Positions 6,982 through 13,294 of a stretch of 33,567 nucleotides of DNA are shown here, piece after piece. Made by a program: the position numbers and the translations under genes. The stretch spans positions 1 through 33,567 of IMG/VR virus record IMGVR_UViG_3300020171_000087. One strand, 5' to 3'. Within the stretch, counting starts at the first letter, position 1, and every line of letters starts with the position of its first letter. The notes beneath the pieces were generated by a model, which worked only from the letters and a program-made list of their open reading frames with translations, ran no database searches and was not told the origin of the DNA. Source of the stretch: a virus.

Positions 6982-7374
6982 ATGAGCAAGCAGGCTAAAT
7001 ATAGTCACACTTATTACTGGAAGGATATAGAGAAGTCTAGGGCTAAAAACCGAGTCAAAGACTTAAAAAGAAGAGAATCCAGAATACTCTATATGAAAAG
7101 ATATAATGCTGAGAATAAAGAGTACTTTAAAAAATATAGAGAAGAGCATAAGGTACAATTAAATGCTAGATACAAGTTGAGAGCGGCAGTGAAAGCTGGT
7201 AAATTAACGAAACTTCCTTGTGAAGTTTGTGGGGAATGGAAAAGTGAGGGGCATCACGATGATTGTTTAAAGCCATTAGTTGTAAAGTGGTTCTGTCGCA
7301 TACACCATGTAGAAGTACACCGCATAATAAGGTTGTCCAAAACCTTAGCGATGGTAGGAGGTTTAAAAAGGTAG
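6982..7374 (+). CDS. HNH-like endonuclease with zinc-binding motif
   Basis: 130 residues. The N-terminal half is basic with YYW/YMKRY/YFKKYREEH repeats, a pattern also present at the N-terminus of the HNH protein at 12170. The C-terminal half carries CEVCGEW, GHHDD, KPLVVKWFCRIHH and VH, a Cys/His set typical of small phage HNH-type nucleases. The start follows from a TTGACT-17-TATAAA promoter ending 6 nt upstream. A 10-bp direct repeat brackets most of the gene. Likely a mobile, independently transcribed homing endonuclease. Confidence 0.75.
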   Translation: MSKQAKYSHTYYWKDIEKSRAKNRVKDLKRRESRILYMKRYNAENKEYFKKYREEHKVQLNARYKLRAAVKAGKLTKLPCEVCGEWKSEGHHDDCLKPLVVKWFCRIHHVEVHRIIRLSKTLAMVGGLKR

Positions 7375-7462
7375 GTTTAATGAAACTATTGTCTAACTTT
7401 TTAAGCCCCTTATTGTGGGCAAAGGTGCGAAACAAAATTTAGTAATCCGAAAGGATAGCTCT

Positions 7463-7591
7463 ATGAGAATTGAGTGGGAGGCAAAAGAGCAAACAAATGA
7501 AAAAATGGTATTTTGTCTTAGCTGTAATAGTTCTTTCGTTCTTTTATATACTTGCAGGAAAATTGGTTTATCTGATACCACGCATATTTAG
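7463..7591 (+). CDS. possible small overlapping protein
   Basis: 42 residues with CLSC and a later Cys. It has a Shine-Dalgarno-like AAGGA 8 nt before its ATG, better than that of the overlapping gene at 7497. It overlaps 7497-7970 for 95 nt in another frame. It may be a real nested gene or only a leader that couples translation of the next gene. Confidence 0.25.
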   Translation: MRIEWEAKEQTNEKMVFCLSCNSSFVLLYTCRKIGLSDTTHI

Positions 7592-7970
7592 CCAAAATGG
7601 CGTTTTAAGCGATTCACAAGCTCTGATACCCAAAAGCGAGGATAATCGTTCTGGGGGCAGTTTGACCGAAGAAAACCGCATCGTAGACTACTTAGACCGC
7701 CTCGCAAAAGCTGAAAACTGCCCTTTGGAAGGAATCATAGACGTAAACGGACTTTCAAGCCGAGGGCCGTTCTGCTTTCAGAAATCCACTTATCTGTATT
7801 TCGTGAAAAGATACGAGATTTACCCTTATGCGGAAGAACAGGAATTGTTAAGCAACTGGGGAGACTCTTGGACGCAGGGAGAGATTGTCAAGAAAATCAT
7901 CGAAGAGGACAAGAATCTTCTGGCCGTCCACTGGGTGAAGTCGGTAAAGAGGATAGGTTTGCCTCAATGA
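7497..7970 (+). CDS. membrane-anchored transglycosylase-like protein
   Basis: 157 residues from the ATG at 7497. Residues about 4-28 form a transmembrane or signal-anchor segment. The C-terminal domain (about 60-157) has the pattern RIVDYLDRLAKAENCP...IIDVNGLSSRGPFCFQKSTYLYFV, which resembles lysozyme-like lytic transglycosylase folds (a possible catalytic Glu in KAEN, and a DVNG-S-G-FCFQ strand region). It would cut or remodel peptidoglycan near the membrane. The start could be an upstream TTG at 7470, but the ATG gives a clean hydrophobic N-terminus. The assignment is by pattern only. Confidence 0.55.
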   Translation: MKKWYFVLAVIVLSFFYILAGKLVYLIPRIFSQNGVLSDSQALIPKSEDNRSGGSLTEENRIVDYLDRLAKAENCPLEGIIDVNGLSSRGPFCFQKSTYLYFVKRYEIYPYAEEQELLSNWGDSWTQGEIVKKIIEEDKNLLAVHWVKSVKRIGLPQ

Positions 7971-8062
7971 ACTTCCTTGAGCGCCATCTCTTCAAAATAG
8001 CCGTCATCTGCGGTATCCTGTTGGTCGCGGGCATATTGATTAAATCTATCTATGGAAATTAG
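7967..8062 (+). CDS. single-pass small membrane protein
   Basis: 31 residues, ATGA overlap with the previous gene. A short polar N-terminus is followed by one hydrophobic span (about 9-26) and a short basic tail. The overlap suggests a partner role for the upstream membrane-anchored wall enzyme. Family unknown. Confidence 0.55.
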   Translation: MNFLERHLFKIAVICGILLVAGILIKSIYGN

Positions 8063-8231
8063 AGAAAAACTCTGGGCTGTCGTTTGTGAAGAAGCTGGAA
8101 TTTGCGGAGCGTTGCCTTCGTTAAAAGAAGCCAAAGAGCTTTACAAAGACATCAAAGGTTGTCCCGCTAAACATAAAATAGTAAAATGCTGGGTCGAAAT
8201 ACTCTTAAAAAACTACTATGGTGATAATTAG
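8052..8231 (+). CDS. small hypothetical protein
   Basis: 59 residues, overlapping the previous gene by 11 nt and the next by 14 nt. It is a mixed charged, helical-looking protein with four scattered Cys. No family is recognised. Tight overlaps on both sides support that it is translated. Confidence 0.5.
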   Translation: MEIREKLWAVVCEEAGICGALPSLKEAKELYKDIKGCPAKHKIVKCWVEILLKNYYGDN

Positions 8232-8337
8232 ATTTATATGGTTTATAATCTCAGATGTAATGTGGGGTGGAATAAAGTTTTGGTTAGAAATTCCACAGGC
8301 GGTTTGGAAAGCGTTTAAGGAAAAAGAAAATGATTAA
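8218..8337 (+). CDS. small amphipathic membrane-associated protein
   Basis: 39 residues. The N-terminal ~30 residues are rich in Ile, Phe and Trp (MVIIRFIWFIISD...), consistent with a membrane helix; the tail is Lys/Glu-rich. It overlaps both neighbours. Function unknown. Confidence 0.5.
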   Translation: MVIIRFIWFIISDVMWGGIKFWLEIPQAVWKAFKEKEND

Positions 8338-8518
8338 AACTTATATCAGCGAAATCGAAAAAGGTCGAATCAAACTCGTAGTTAAAAAAATGGAAGAAAA
8401 AGAATTAGAAGACTTGCCGGTAGAAGAGTCAGAGATTCGCTCTGATGAGAAGTTAGGGGAAAACGAGACACCTACCCCAGAGGAAGAGCCAAAGACCGAG
8501 CCAGAAGAGGCGGTTTAG
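8330..8518 (+). CDS. small acidic protein
   Basis: 62 residues: a basic N-terminal third and a strongly acidic C-terminal half with repeated E, P and T. It starts in an overlap with the previous gene (ATG at 8330, stop at 8337). No family is recognised. A DnaA-box-like TTATCCACT begins 2 nt after its stop. Confidence 0.55.
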   Translation: MIKTYISEIEKGRIKLVVKKMEEKELEDLPVEESEIRSDEKLGENETPTPEEEPKTEPEEAV

Positions 8519-8590
8519 GTTATCCACTTGCTTTACTTTGGGAAGTGTGATAGGATTATAGGGCATAGAAATATGATTAGTCGCTTAAAG

Positions 8591-8645
8591 GAAACTGGGG
8601 TAAATACAAAGAGGGGTGCGACTTCCCAGTTTCGCCCCTCTTTTT
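8591..8645 (+). terminator. terminator with interleaved (pseudoknot-capable) upstream helix
   Basis: GAGGGG(tg)CGA pairs with TCGCCCCTC and is followed by TTTTTAT: a good intrinsic terminator. A second 9-bp perfect helix, GAAACTGGG (8591-8599) with CCCAGTTTC (8625-8633), uses the terminator loop as one strand. The order is X-Y-X'-Y', so the helices interlock or compete. It lies directly upstream of the initiator-like gene at 8655 and may act as a regulated attenuator. Confidence 0.65.
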
Positions 8646-8654
8646 ATCTATAAA

Positions 8655-9434
8655 ATGGAACAACAACAACTGTTTAGAGGCAGAGATAAGAGAAAAAAGG
8701 GTTGGTTTTGGATGGATAATGACTATCTTAATGGCTACGCCAGACTGTTTGGTGCGGTTGGAACGGCTATTTATGTAAGTTTATGCCGACACGCAAACAA
8801 CGAAACGCAGGAATGTTTCCCGGCGCAAAGCAAAATAGCGGAAGAGTTAGGGATAGTAGAAAGAACAGTAAGAAATTACATCGGTTTGTTTGAAAAATAT
8901 CACTTAATAACAGTTGAAAGAGAGTATGACCCAAGGACTAAAAAGAGACTTAATAATGTCTATACTTTAGTAGATAGGGAGTGTTGGGATAAGCCAGAGG
9001 CAATAGTTGCCTTCGGGAAAGCCAGAGGCACTAAACAACACAAACCAGAGGCAACTGACGACACAAACCGGAGGCACCAGTTGCCTAATAAGGAGACTAA
9101 TAACAACAAGACTTATAACAACAAGACTAAGTTAGCAACGACTGGTGTCGTTGCGGATACAAATAGCTTAATAGAACTCTTTAAGACTATAAATCCCACT
9201 TATGAGAATATATATAAAAATAAGACAGAGCGTTCCGCTTTGGAAAACCTTGTTAAAAAGTTTGGGCGGGAAAAGGTAGAAGCTACCATAAAAGCTCTTC
9301 CGAGTATCGTGAATAAGAAATACGCCCCAACAATAACCAAACCTACCCAGTTAGAGAACAAATTAGCGGAGTTAATCCAATTCGTGAATAAAGAAAAGTC
9401 GCAAGATAAAAAATCAAAGTTTGTTTTCTTATGA
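8655..9434 (+). CDS. helix-turn-helix replication initiator-like protein
   Basis: 259 residues from the ATG at 8655; an earlier in-frame start would lie inside the terminator hairpin. Residues about 18-100 match the winged-helix HTH_36 type found in phage and plasmid replication proteins: MDNDYLNGYARLFGAV..., ALCRHAN-like segment, CFPAQSKIAEELGIVERTVRNYI. A polar Asn/Thr/Lys linker (about 125-165) joins a C-terminal helical domain (about 170-259). It probably binds the origin and recruits host helicase or primase, by analogy with DnaD/O-type proteins. It heads the early region, downstream of an attenuator-like structure. Confidence 0.7.
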   Translation: MEQQQLFRGRDKRKKGWFWMDNDYLNGYARLFGAVGTAIYVSLCRHANNETQECFPAQSKIAEELGIVERTVRNYIGLFEKYHLITVEREYDPRTKKRLNNVYTLVDRECWDKPEAIVAFGKARGTKQHKPEATDDTNRRHQLPNKETNNNKTYNNKTKLATTGVVADTNSLIELFKTINPTYENIYKNKTERSALENLVKKFGREKVEATIKALPSIVNKKYAPTITKPTQLENKLAELIQFVNKEKSQDKKSKFVFL

Positions 9435-9724
9435 ATTATAAATATCAAGTCGGAGATGAAACTATAATCCTTTCAAATGAGGAACATTATAAAGTTGTGA
9501 ACGCCCAACAAGGGGGAGTAGGTCGTGTCCTCTTTTTGAGAGATGGAAGTTTGGGGATAAATCCGGCTCACATTAAGTCAATTACCGAAACCAACCAACT
9601 GACCGCCCCACAAGAAAAAGAAAAACAAGAAAAAATGAAGTTTACCTTAGAAGCCCCGAAATTAGATGTCAGTAGGATATTGGCTAAAATGAGAAAAGAA
9701 TTAACAGAAAAATTAGGGTGGTGA
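9431..9724 (+). CDS. hypothetical protein
   Basis: 97 residues, ATGA overlap with the initiator-like gene. The N-terminal half looks beta-rich (KYQVGDETIILSNEEHYKVVNAQQGGVGRVLF...) and the C-terminal half is a charged helix. No family is recognised. The coupling suggests an accessory role in replication. Confidence 0.6.
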   Translation: MNYKYQVGDETIILSNEEHYKVVNAQQGGVGRVLFLRDGSLGINPAHIKSITETNQLTAPQEKEKQEKMKFTLEAPKLDVSRILAKMRKELTEKLGW

Positions 9725-9725
9725 T

Positions 9726-9866
9726 ATGATTTGCGATAAATGTCATACCAGAAAAGTAAAAGGAAACAGCACGCTTTGTTCCGCTTGCCTCGTTTCTCTT
9801 TACTGGGAAAGTTTGCCGAGAGTTAAAAAGGTCGAGCCGGAAAAGGGTTTTAGAAAGGTTGTATAA
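9726..9866 (+). CDS. small zinc-ribbon protein
   Basis: 46 residues with CDKCHTRK near the N-terminus and CSAC around residue 18: a compact zinc ribbon with a basic tail. It starts 1 nt after the previous stop. An AAAGGTCG octamer lies inside it (9827-9834). Nucleic-acid binding is likely but unproven. Confidence 0.6.
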   Translation: MICDKCHTRKVKGNSTLCSACLVSLYWESLPRVKKVEPEKGFRKVV

Positions 9867-9874
9867 TTATCCCC

Positions 9875-9903
9875 TTGACTTTTGTTCGTTTGTTTGTTAA
9901 GAT
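9875..9903 (+). promoter_or_regulatory. leaderless promoter of the VWA gene
   Basis: TTGACT (9875-9880), 17-nt spacer, TAAGAT (9898-9903), then 6 nt to the ATG at 9910. Confidence 0.6.
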
Positions 9904-9909
9904 AAGGGT

Positions 9910-10659
9910 ATGAAAAAACAAAACAAGGCGATTAGCTTGCCTAAAAAAGCTAAAAAGGTAAAAGGTGAGACCTTAGTCAACTTCATCTTAGATAAGTCGG
10001 GTTCTATGGAGTCGGTTAGAGCGGCGACTATAAGCGGATTTAATGAGTATATCAAAACTCTAAAGAAAGACGGCAATAAATACAGTTTTTCTTTAACGCT
10101 GTTTGATACTTTAATAACAACTCCTTATCTGAACCAAGATTTAGGAGATGTAAAAGAGTTAAATAACGAAAGTTACTCTCCAGATGGGATGACTGCTTTG
10201 TATGACGCAGTATGCCAAACCATAAAAGGCATTACCGAAAAGAAAGACCAGAAAGTTATAAATATAATTATGACCGATGGCGAGGAAAATTCCTCTAAAG
10301 AATATACCCAAGTTCAAATGAAATCTTTAATTGAGGAAAGAACCAAAAAGGGCAACTGGACTTTCGTTTATTTAGGAGCTAACCAAGATTCTTATGTTAA
10401 TGCCCAAAAATTCGGCATTAGTCAAATGAATGCTTCTAATTTCACGGCAACAGCTAAAGGGATGGCTAATGCTATGAATACAGTGGCTTCTAATACTTGT
10501 AATTTTGCTATAGATTCTAACACACAAAGCGATGCCTTTTTCTCTAAGGCCGACCAAACTAATTTAGAAGCCGATAAAGATGGAGATAAAATCTCACAAC
10601 ACTTCAGTAATTTAGGAAAGAAAAGTTGGCAGAAAAGGAAGAAAGATTTATTGAATTGA
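9910..10659 (+). CDS. VWA-domain protein with complete MIDAS site
   Basis: 249 residues. A von Willebrand factor A domain spans about 20-200. The metal-ion-dependent adhesion site is complete: DxSxS at Asp28-Ser30-Ser32 (LDKSGSM), Thr95 in DGMTALYDA, and Asp123 in MTDGEE. A basic tail follows. There is no signal peptide or membrane helix, so it should be cytoplasmic or packaged in the virion. VWA domains mediate Mg-dependent protein-protein contacts, often with AAA+ ATPases or surface ligands. It has its own promoter and is followed by a secreted zinc-peptidase gene. The partner is unknown. Confidence 0.85.
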   Translation: MKKQNKAISLPKKAKKVKGETLVNFILDKSGSMESVRAATISGFNEYIKTLKKDGNKYSFSLTLFDTLITTPYLNQDLGDVKELNNESYSPDGMTALYDAVCQTIKGITEKKDQKVINIIMTDGEENSSKEYTQVQMKSLIEERTKKGNWTFVYLGANQDSYVNAQKFGISQMNASNFTATAKGMANAMNTVASNTCNFAIDSNTQSDAFFSKADQTNLEADKDGDKISQHFSNLGKKSWQKRKKDLLN

Positions 10660-10686
10660 TAAAGTCCAAATAAGCGAGAAAGATAA

Positions 10687-11073
10687 ATGAATAAATCGTT
10701 AACAATCATAATAATTTTAGGGATACTATATCTCGCAATCCTGCCTGTCCAAGCTAAGGATATTTCAACTTTAAAAGTAAACATCTCGCAAGATATAGCT
10801 AAAGACTGCACGGTCGGATACCACGTGCAGGGATGCTATTTTGAGGGTACCAAGCAGATTTATATAGCTAACGACTTAGACGCTTATCAGTTCAAGATGG
10901 TTTTCTGGCACGAGATTTTTCATTTTCTGGGGAATGGAAAAGATATGAGTTTATTTAATAATAATGAAGAATTAGCAGCTGATATATTTGCTTATGCTAT
11001 GATGATTGAACCATCTTTTTCGGCAGTGAATAGAGAAATGGCGGATTACTTTAAAAAAATAATTATGGAATAG
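10687..11073 (+). CDS. secreted zinc metallopeptidase-like protein
   Basis: 128 residues. The N-terminus is a classic signal peptide (basic start, hydrophobic 5-20, likely cleavage after VQA at 23). A zincin motif HEIFH lies at 75-79, with a downstream acidic segment NEELAADIFAYAMM (93-106) that can supply the third ligand, as in ImmA/IrrE- or minigluzincin-like folds. Two Cys (41, 50) may form a disulfide. It is probably exported and acts on a wall or surface protein. It lies 27 nt after the VWA gene and may share its transcript. Substrate unknown. Confidence 0.65.
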   Translation: MNKSLTIIIILGILYLAILPVQAKDISTLKVNISQDIAKDCTVGYHVQGCYFEGTKQIYIANDLDAYQFKMVFWHEIFHFLGNGKDMSLFNNNEELAADIFAYAMMIEPSFSAVNREMADYFKKIIME

Positions 11074-11078
11074 ATTTT

Positions 11079-11714
11079 ATGGGATTTCAAAAGGGACATA
11101 AAACAAATTTAGGGAAGAAATTTCCTTCTTGGTCAGAAGCGAGAAGGGTAAAGATGGTTAAAGCATTAACAGGAAAACACCGTACAGAGGAACAAAGAAG
11201 GAGAATGAGTGAACGGCAAAAAGGGAAACATCATTCTCCTCAAAGCGAGTTTAAAAAGGGGTCTAAGTTAACAGAAGAAACGAAAAAGAAAATAAGTAAA
11301 GCCTTAAAGGGCAGAATTCCTAAAAATTTATCTCAAATAAACGCAGATAAGTTTGGAGAGAATAATCCAGCGTTCGGTAAGAAGCCTTGGAATTGGAATA
11401 AAGAACGTCCTGAAATATCTGGGGAAAGACACTGGAACTGGAAAGGTGGGATTACGCCTTTAACACATTTAATAAGGAACTGTTTTGAATACCGTCAATG
11501 GCGTTCAGATGTTTTTACAAGAGATAACTTTACTTGTGTATTGTGTGGTGCGAGTGGGACTTGTTTGGAGGCAGACCATTTCCCAAAACTATTTTCTAGT
11601 GTTATGAAGGAATATGAAATAAAAACCCTTGAACAGGCGCTATCCTGTGAGGAGCTGTGGAATATAAATAATGGCAGAACACTATGTAAGTCTTGCCACC
11701 TAACGAAGAGATGA
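11079..11714 (+). CDS. HNH homing endonuclease with NUMOD3 repeats
   Basis: 211 residues. The N-terminal half has several NUMOD3-type DNA-binding repeats (LGKK...SEARRVKMVKALTGK; TEEQRRRMSERQKGK; LTEETKKKISKALKGR), typical of intron-associated and free-standing phage homing endonucleases. The C-terminal part (about 145-211) is an HNH nuclease: FTCVLCGASGTCLEADHFPK ... NGRTLCKSCH, with two zinc-binding Cys pairs and the catalytic Asp-His. It lies 5 nt after the peptidase gene. I see no convincing promoter, unlike the other endonuclease genes here. Confidence 0.85.
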   Translation: MGFQKGHKTNLGKKFPSWSEARRVKMVKALTGKHRTEEQRRRMSERQKGKHHSPQSEFKKGSKLTEETKKKISKALKGRIPKNLSQINADKFGENNPAFGKKPWNWNKERPEISGERHWNWKGGITPLTHLIRNCFEYRQWRSDVFTRDNFTCVLCGASGTCLEADHFPKLFSSVMKEYEIKTLEQALSCEELWNINNGRTLCKSCHLTKR

Positions 11715-11779
11715 AAGATTATTTTGTGAAGTTGATTGTCAAATGAGAGAAAGCCAAGAGATAAACTTATGAAATTAAA

Positions 11780-12067
11780 ATGAAATTAGAAGGACTTTTA
11801 GAATCAGCGAAATCTGGGAAACTCATAATACATAAATACAGTGTTGGTAAGTTTGTTAGAAGTAAATACATCTACGAAGCGAAGCCAGGTATTATGGATG
11901 GTTTGGATTTTAAGAGAGCGTTTAGAATAAAAGAAGTCAAGAAAATCCCCTATACCAGATATTATTATTCGGCTCGGACTCCCGAAATGGATAAACATCA
12001 AAGTTATAAAATCACGAGTAGGGATTATAAGTTACTTTTAGAAAGCGGAGCGAAGGAAGAAATTTAA
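11780..12067 (+). CDS. hypothetical protein
   Basis: 95 residues, basic and Tyr-rich, with no recognised domain. An ATG 11 nt upstream opens a four-codon frame (MKLK, then TGA) whose stop overlaps this start, so ribosomes might be handed over from it. A three-strand RNA structure that looks like an attenuator or terminator follows the stop. Confidence 0.5.
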   Translation: MKLEGLLESAKSGKLIIHKYSVGKFVRSKYIYEAKPGIMDGLDFKRAFRIKEVKKIPYTRYYYSARTPEMDKHQSYKITSRDYKLLLESGAKEEI

Positions 12068-12069
12068 CT

Positions 12070-12130
12070 CCCCCTCTACTATAAAAAAAGAGGGCAACTC
12101 CTACTAAAAGGATATTGCCCCTCGCTTTTA
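12070..12130 (+). terminator. terminator/attenuator with competing stems
   Basis: GGGCAA-c-TCCT pairs with AGGA-ta-TTGCCC, followed by CTCGCTTTTA. The GAGGG at the left base of this stem can instead pair with CCCTC at 12072-12077, so two exclusive hairpins are possible. It ends the transcript of 11780-12067 and lies just before the promoter of the next HNH gene. Confidence 0.55.
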
Positions 12131-12159
12131 TTGACTTCTTGCTAACTTTCGTTTATAAT
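12131..12159 (+). promoter_or_regulatory. near-consensus promoter of HNH gene
   Basis: TTGACT (12131-12136), 17-nt spacer, perfect TATAAT (12154-12159). The ATG is 10 nt further, so at most a few leader nucleotides are expected. The -10 box lies inside a 14-bp inverted repeat that flanks the gene. Confidence 0.75.
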
Positions 12160-12160
12160 A
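12147..12160 (+). repeat. 14-bp inverted repeat, left end of HNH cassette
   Basis: TTTCGTTTATAATA here is the exact reverse complement of 12826-12839. The two copies bracket the HNH gene (unit 12147-12839, 693 bp). Confidence 0.7.
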
Positions 12161-12169
12161 GTATTCGGT

Positions 12170-12793
12170 ATGTATGATAGAAATTACTATTTAGAGCATA
12201 AAGAGGAATTTATTAAACGGGCAAATGCTTGGAGGAAGTTACATCCTCGTAAAGAAAGGGAATATTACTTAAAAAATAGAAGTAAGATTATTGCGAGAAC
12301 TAAGAAATACTATCTTAAAAATAAAGATAAAATTGTTCTTTATAGAAAAGAATATTGGCAAAGACTAGAAGTTAAAGAAAGGAGGCGAGGTGAACAAGGA
12401 AGGTTATTAAGAAAACGATTTCCCATTAAAGACAGAGAAGCTTATCTGCTTTATTTGAATAAATATCGAGCAAATATGCCTCCAGAAAGAAAGAGAGCTT
12501 ATGGTAAAGTTAGACATAATAATCGGAGAAGAAGGGAAAAAGAGGCTGGTAAATTTAACACTTTTGAATGGTTGGTTTTGGTTAAGAAGTGTGATAATAA
12601 ATGTTTAGATTGTGGCAATCAAGAACCATTTGTCGGTCAACTTTATGAGTATCTTACTATTGACCATATTATTCCTTTAATTAAAGGAGGAACTAATGAT
12701 ATTAAAAACATTCAACCACTTTGTTTTAACTGTAATATGAGAAAAGGAATTAAGATAATAAAAGCTCCCGCCTTATTGGATATCGGGAGCTGA
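12170..12793 (+). CDS. HNH homing endonuclease
   Basis: 207 residues. The N-terminal ~100 residues are very basic with repeated YYLEHKEE, YYLKNRSK and YYLKNKDK units, probably DNA-binding. The C-terminal HNH domain reads CLDCGNQEPF ... LTIDHIIPLIKGGTNDIKNIQPLCFNCNMRKG, complete with two Cys pairs and the DH...N...H-like core. It shares the GKF(N/T)..EW and TIDHI(I/M)P..KGGTN.I.NIQ.LC..CN segments with the HNH protein at 26205, so the two are relatives. Its own strong promoter, end hairpin and flanking inverted repeats mark it as a self-contained cassette. Confidence 0.9.
   Translation: MYDRNYYLEHKEEFIKRANAWRKLHPRKEREYYLKNRSKIIARTKKYYLKNKDKIVLYRKEYWQRLEVKERRRGEQGRLLRKRFPIKDREAYLLYLNKYRANMPPERKRAYGKVRHNNRRRREKEAGKFNTFEWLVLVKKCDNKCLDCGNQEPFVGQLYEYLTIDHIIPLIKGGTNDIKNIQPLCFNCNMRKGIKIIKAPALLDIGS
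12764..12793 (+). terminator. hairpin embedded in the HNH stop region
   Basis: AGCTCCCG pairs perfectly with CGGGAGCT, 13-nt loop, with the stop codon at its right foot. A T-rich stretch (TTTGTTTTT) begins about 12 nt later. It probably reduces readthrough from the HNH gene, or shields its mRNA end. Confidence 0.5.
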
Positions 12794-12825
12794 AAGGTAT
12801 CCCTTTGTTTTTGAAGCTTCTTACA

Positions 12826-12839
12826 TATTATAAACGAAA
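12826..12839 (+). repeat. 14-bp inverted repeat, right end of HNH cassette
   Basis: TATTATAAACGAAA is the exact reverse complement of 12147-12160. On the minus strand this copy also contains a TATAAT -10 box pointing back into the HNH gene, though no good -35 box accompanies it. Confidence 0.7.
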
Positions 12840-12844
12840 TAGAC

Positions 12845-12873
12845 TTGTGTTTAGTTACAAACTATGTTATACT
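12845..12873 (+). promoter_or_regulatory. extended -10 promoter with embedded operator-like repeat
   Basis: TTGTGT (12845-12850), 17-nt spacer, TGtTATACT (hexamer 12868-12873), then 7 nt to the ATG at 12881. The spacer holds TAGTT-aca-AACTA (12852-12864), a small inverted repeat that could be an operator for the HTH protein it drives. Confidence 0.65.
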
Positions 12874-12880
12874 GTAAACA

Positions 12881-13024
12881 ATGAGTTACTACGCAAGGGC
12901 TTCAGCTAAAGAGATAGAGAAAGTCCGAAAACTTCGAGAAAAGGGGCTTTCTATAAGGAGTATTGCGGCAGTAATGAAAAAGAACTTTATGTGGGTGTTT
13001 AGGGTTATCCACAGTTTGGTTTGA
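12881..13024 (+). CDS. small helix-turn-helix protein
   Basis: 47 residues. Residues about 11-45 (EIEKVRKLREKGLSIRSIAAVMKKNFMWVFRVI) fit a resolvase-type helix-turn-helix. It has its own promoter with a likely leaderless start and an operator-like repeat, so self-regulation is plausible. A perfect DnaA box (13005-13013) lies inside its last codons. It may be a plasmid-like copy-control or transcription regulator beside the putative origin. Confidence 0.6.
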   Translation: MSYYARASAKEIEKVRKLREKGLSIRSIAAVMKKNFMWVFRVIHSLV

Positions 13025-13068
13025 CAGGTAATGGGGGTATGTTACAGTTAAGATGGTTGTGGATAACC
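13003..13068. other. candidate replication origin: inverted DnaA boxes
   Basis: GGTTATCCACA (13003-13013) and its exact reverse complement TGTGGATAACC (13058-13068) contain two perfect TTATCCACA DnaA boxes in opposite orientation, about 45 bp apart. A third, 8 of 9, lies at 8520-8528. An AT-rich stretch (12820-12880) is adjacent. A promoter starts between the boxes. Confidence 0.5.
13021..13048 (+). promoter_or_regulatory. promoter between the DnaA boxes
   Basis: TTGACA (13021-13026), 16-nt spacer, TGtTACAGT (hexamer 13043-13048), 4 nt before an ATG at 13053. The second DnaA box covers codons 2-5 of that gene, so DnaA binding should repress this promoter. Confidence 0.55.
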
Positions 13069-13214
13069 AAAAGGTCGAAAAAACAAACAAACCAATGAAA
13101 AAATTAGCACAAGAACTTAAAGAATTAGTAAGGAAATTATTTGATGGCGGGGAAGAAGAGATGATTGCTAATGCTAAAAAGGAATTGGAGAAGTTAAAAG
13201 AAACAAACCAATGA
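13053..13214 (+). CDS. small charged helical protein
   Basis: 53 residues, Lys/Glu-rich and probably all helical. The ATG at 13053 fits the promoter just upstream; an internal ATG at 13095 would give 39 residues. It overlaps the next gene (ATGA). It heads a chain of five coupled small genes. Function unknown. Confidence 0.5.
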   Translation: MVVDNQKVEKTNKPMKKLAQELKELVRKLFDGGEEEMIANAKKELEKLKETNQ

Positions 13215-13294
13215 AAACAATAAACATAGCATTAGAAATAGGGACAGCTCTTTTAATCGCAGTCTTTGGCTGGGCAATGCTTTTAATTTTATGA
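13211..13294 (+). CDS. single-pass mini membrane protein
   Basis: 27 residues, one hydrophobic helix (about 5-26), ATGA overlaps on both sides. Too short to assign. The double overlap is the main evidence that it is translated. Confidence 0.4.
   Translation: MKTINIALEIGTALLIAVFGWAMLLIL

Noticed and set aside
7380-7442. 20-codon reading frame after the second HNH gene
   Set aside because: No ribosome-binding site, promoter spacing or coupling, and too short to support.
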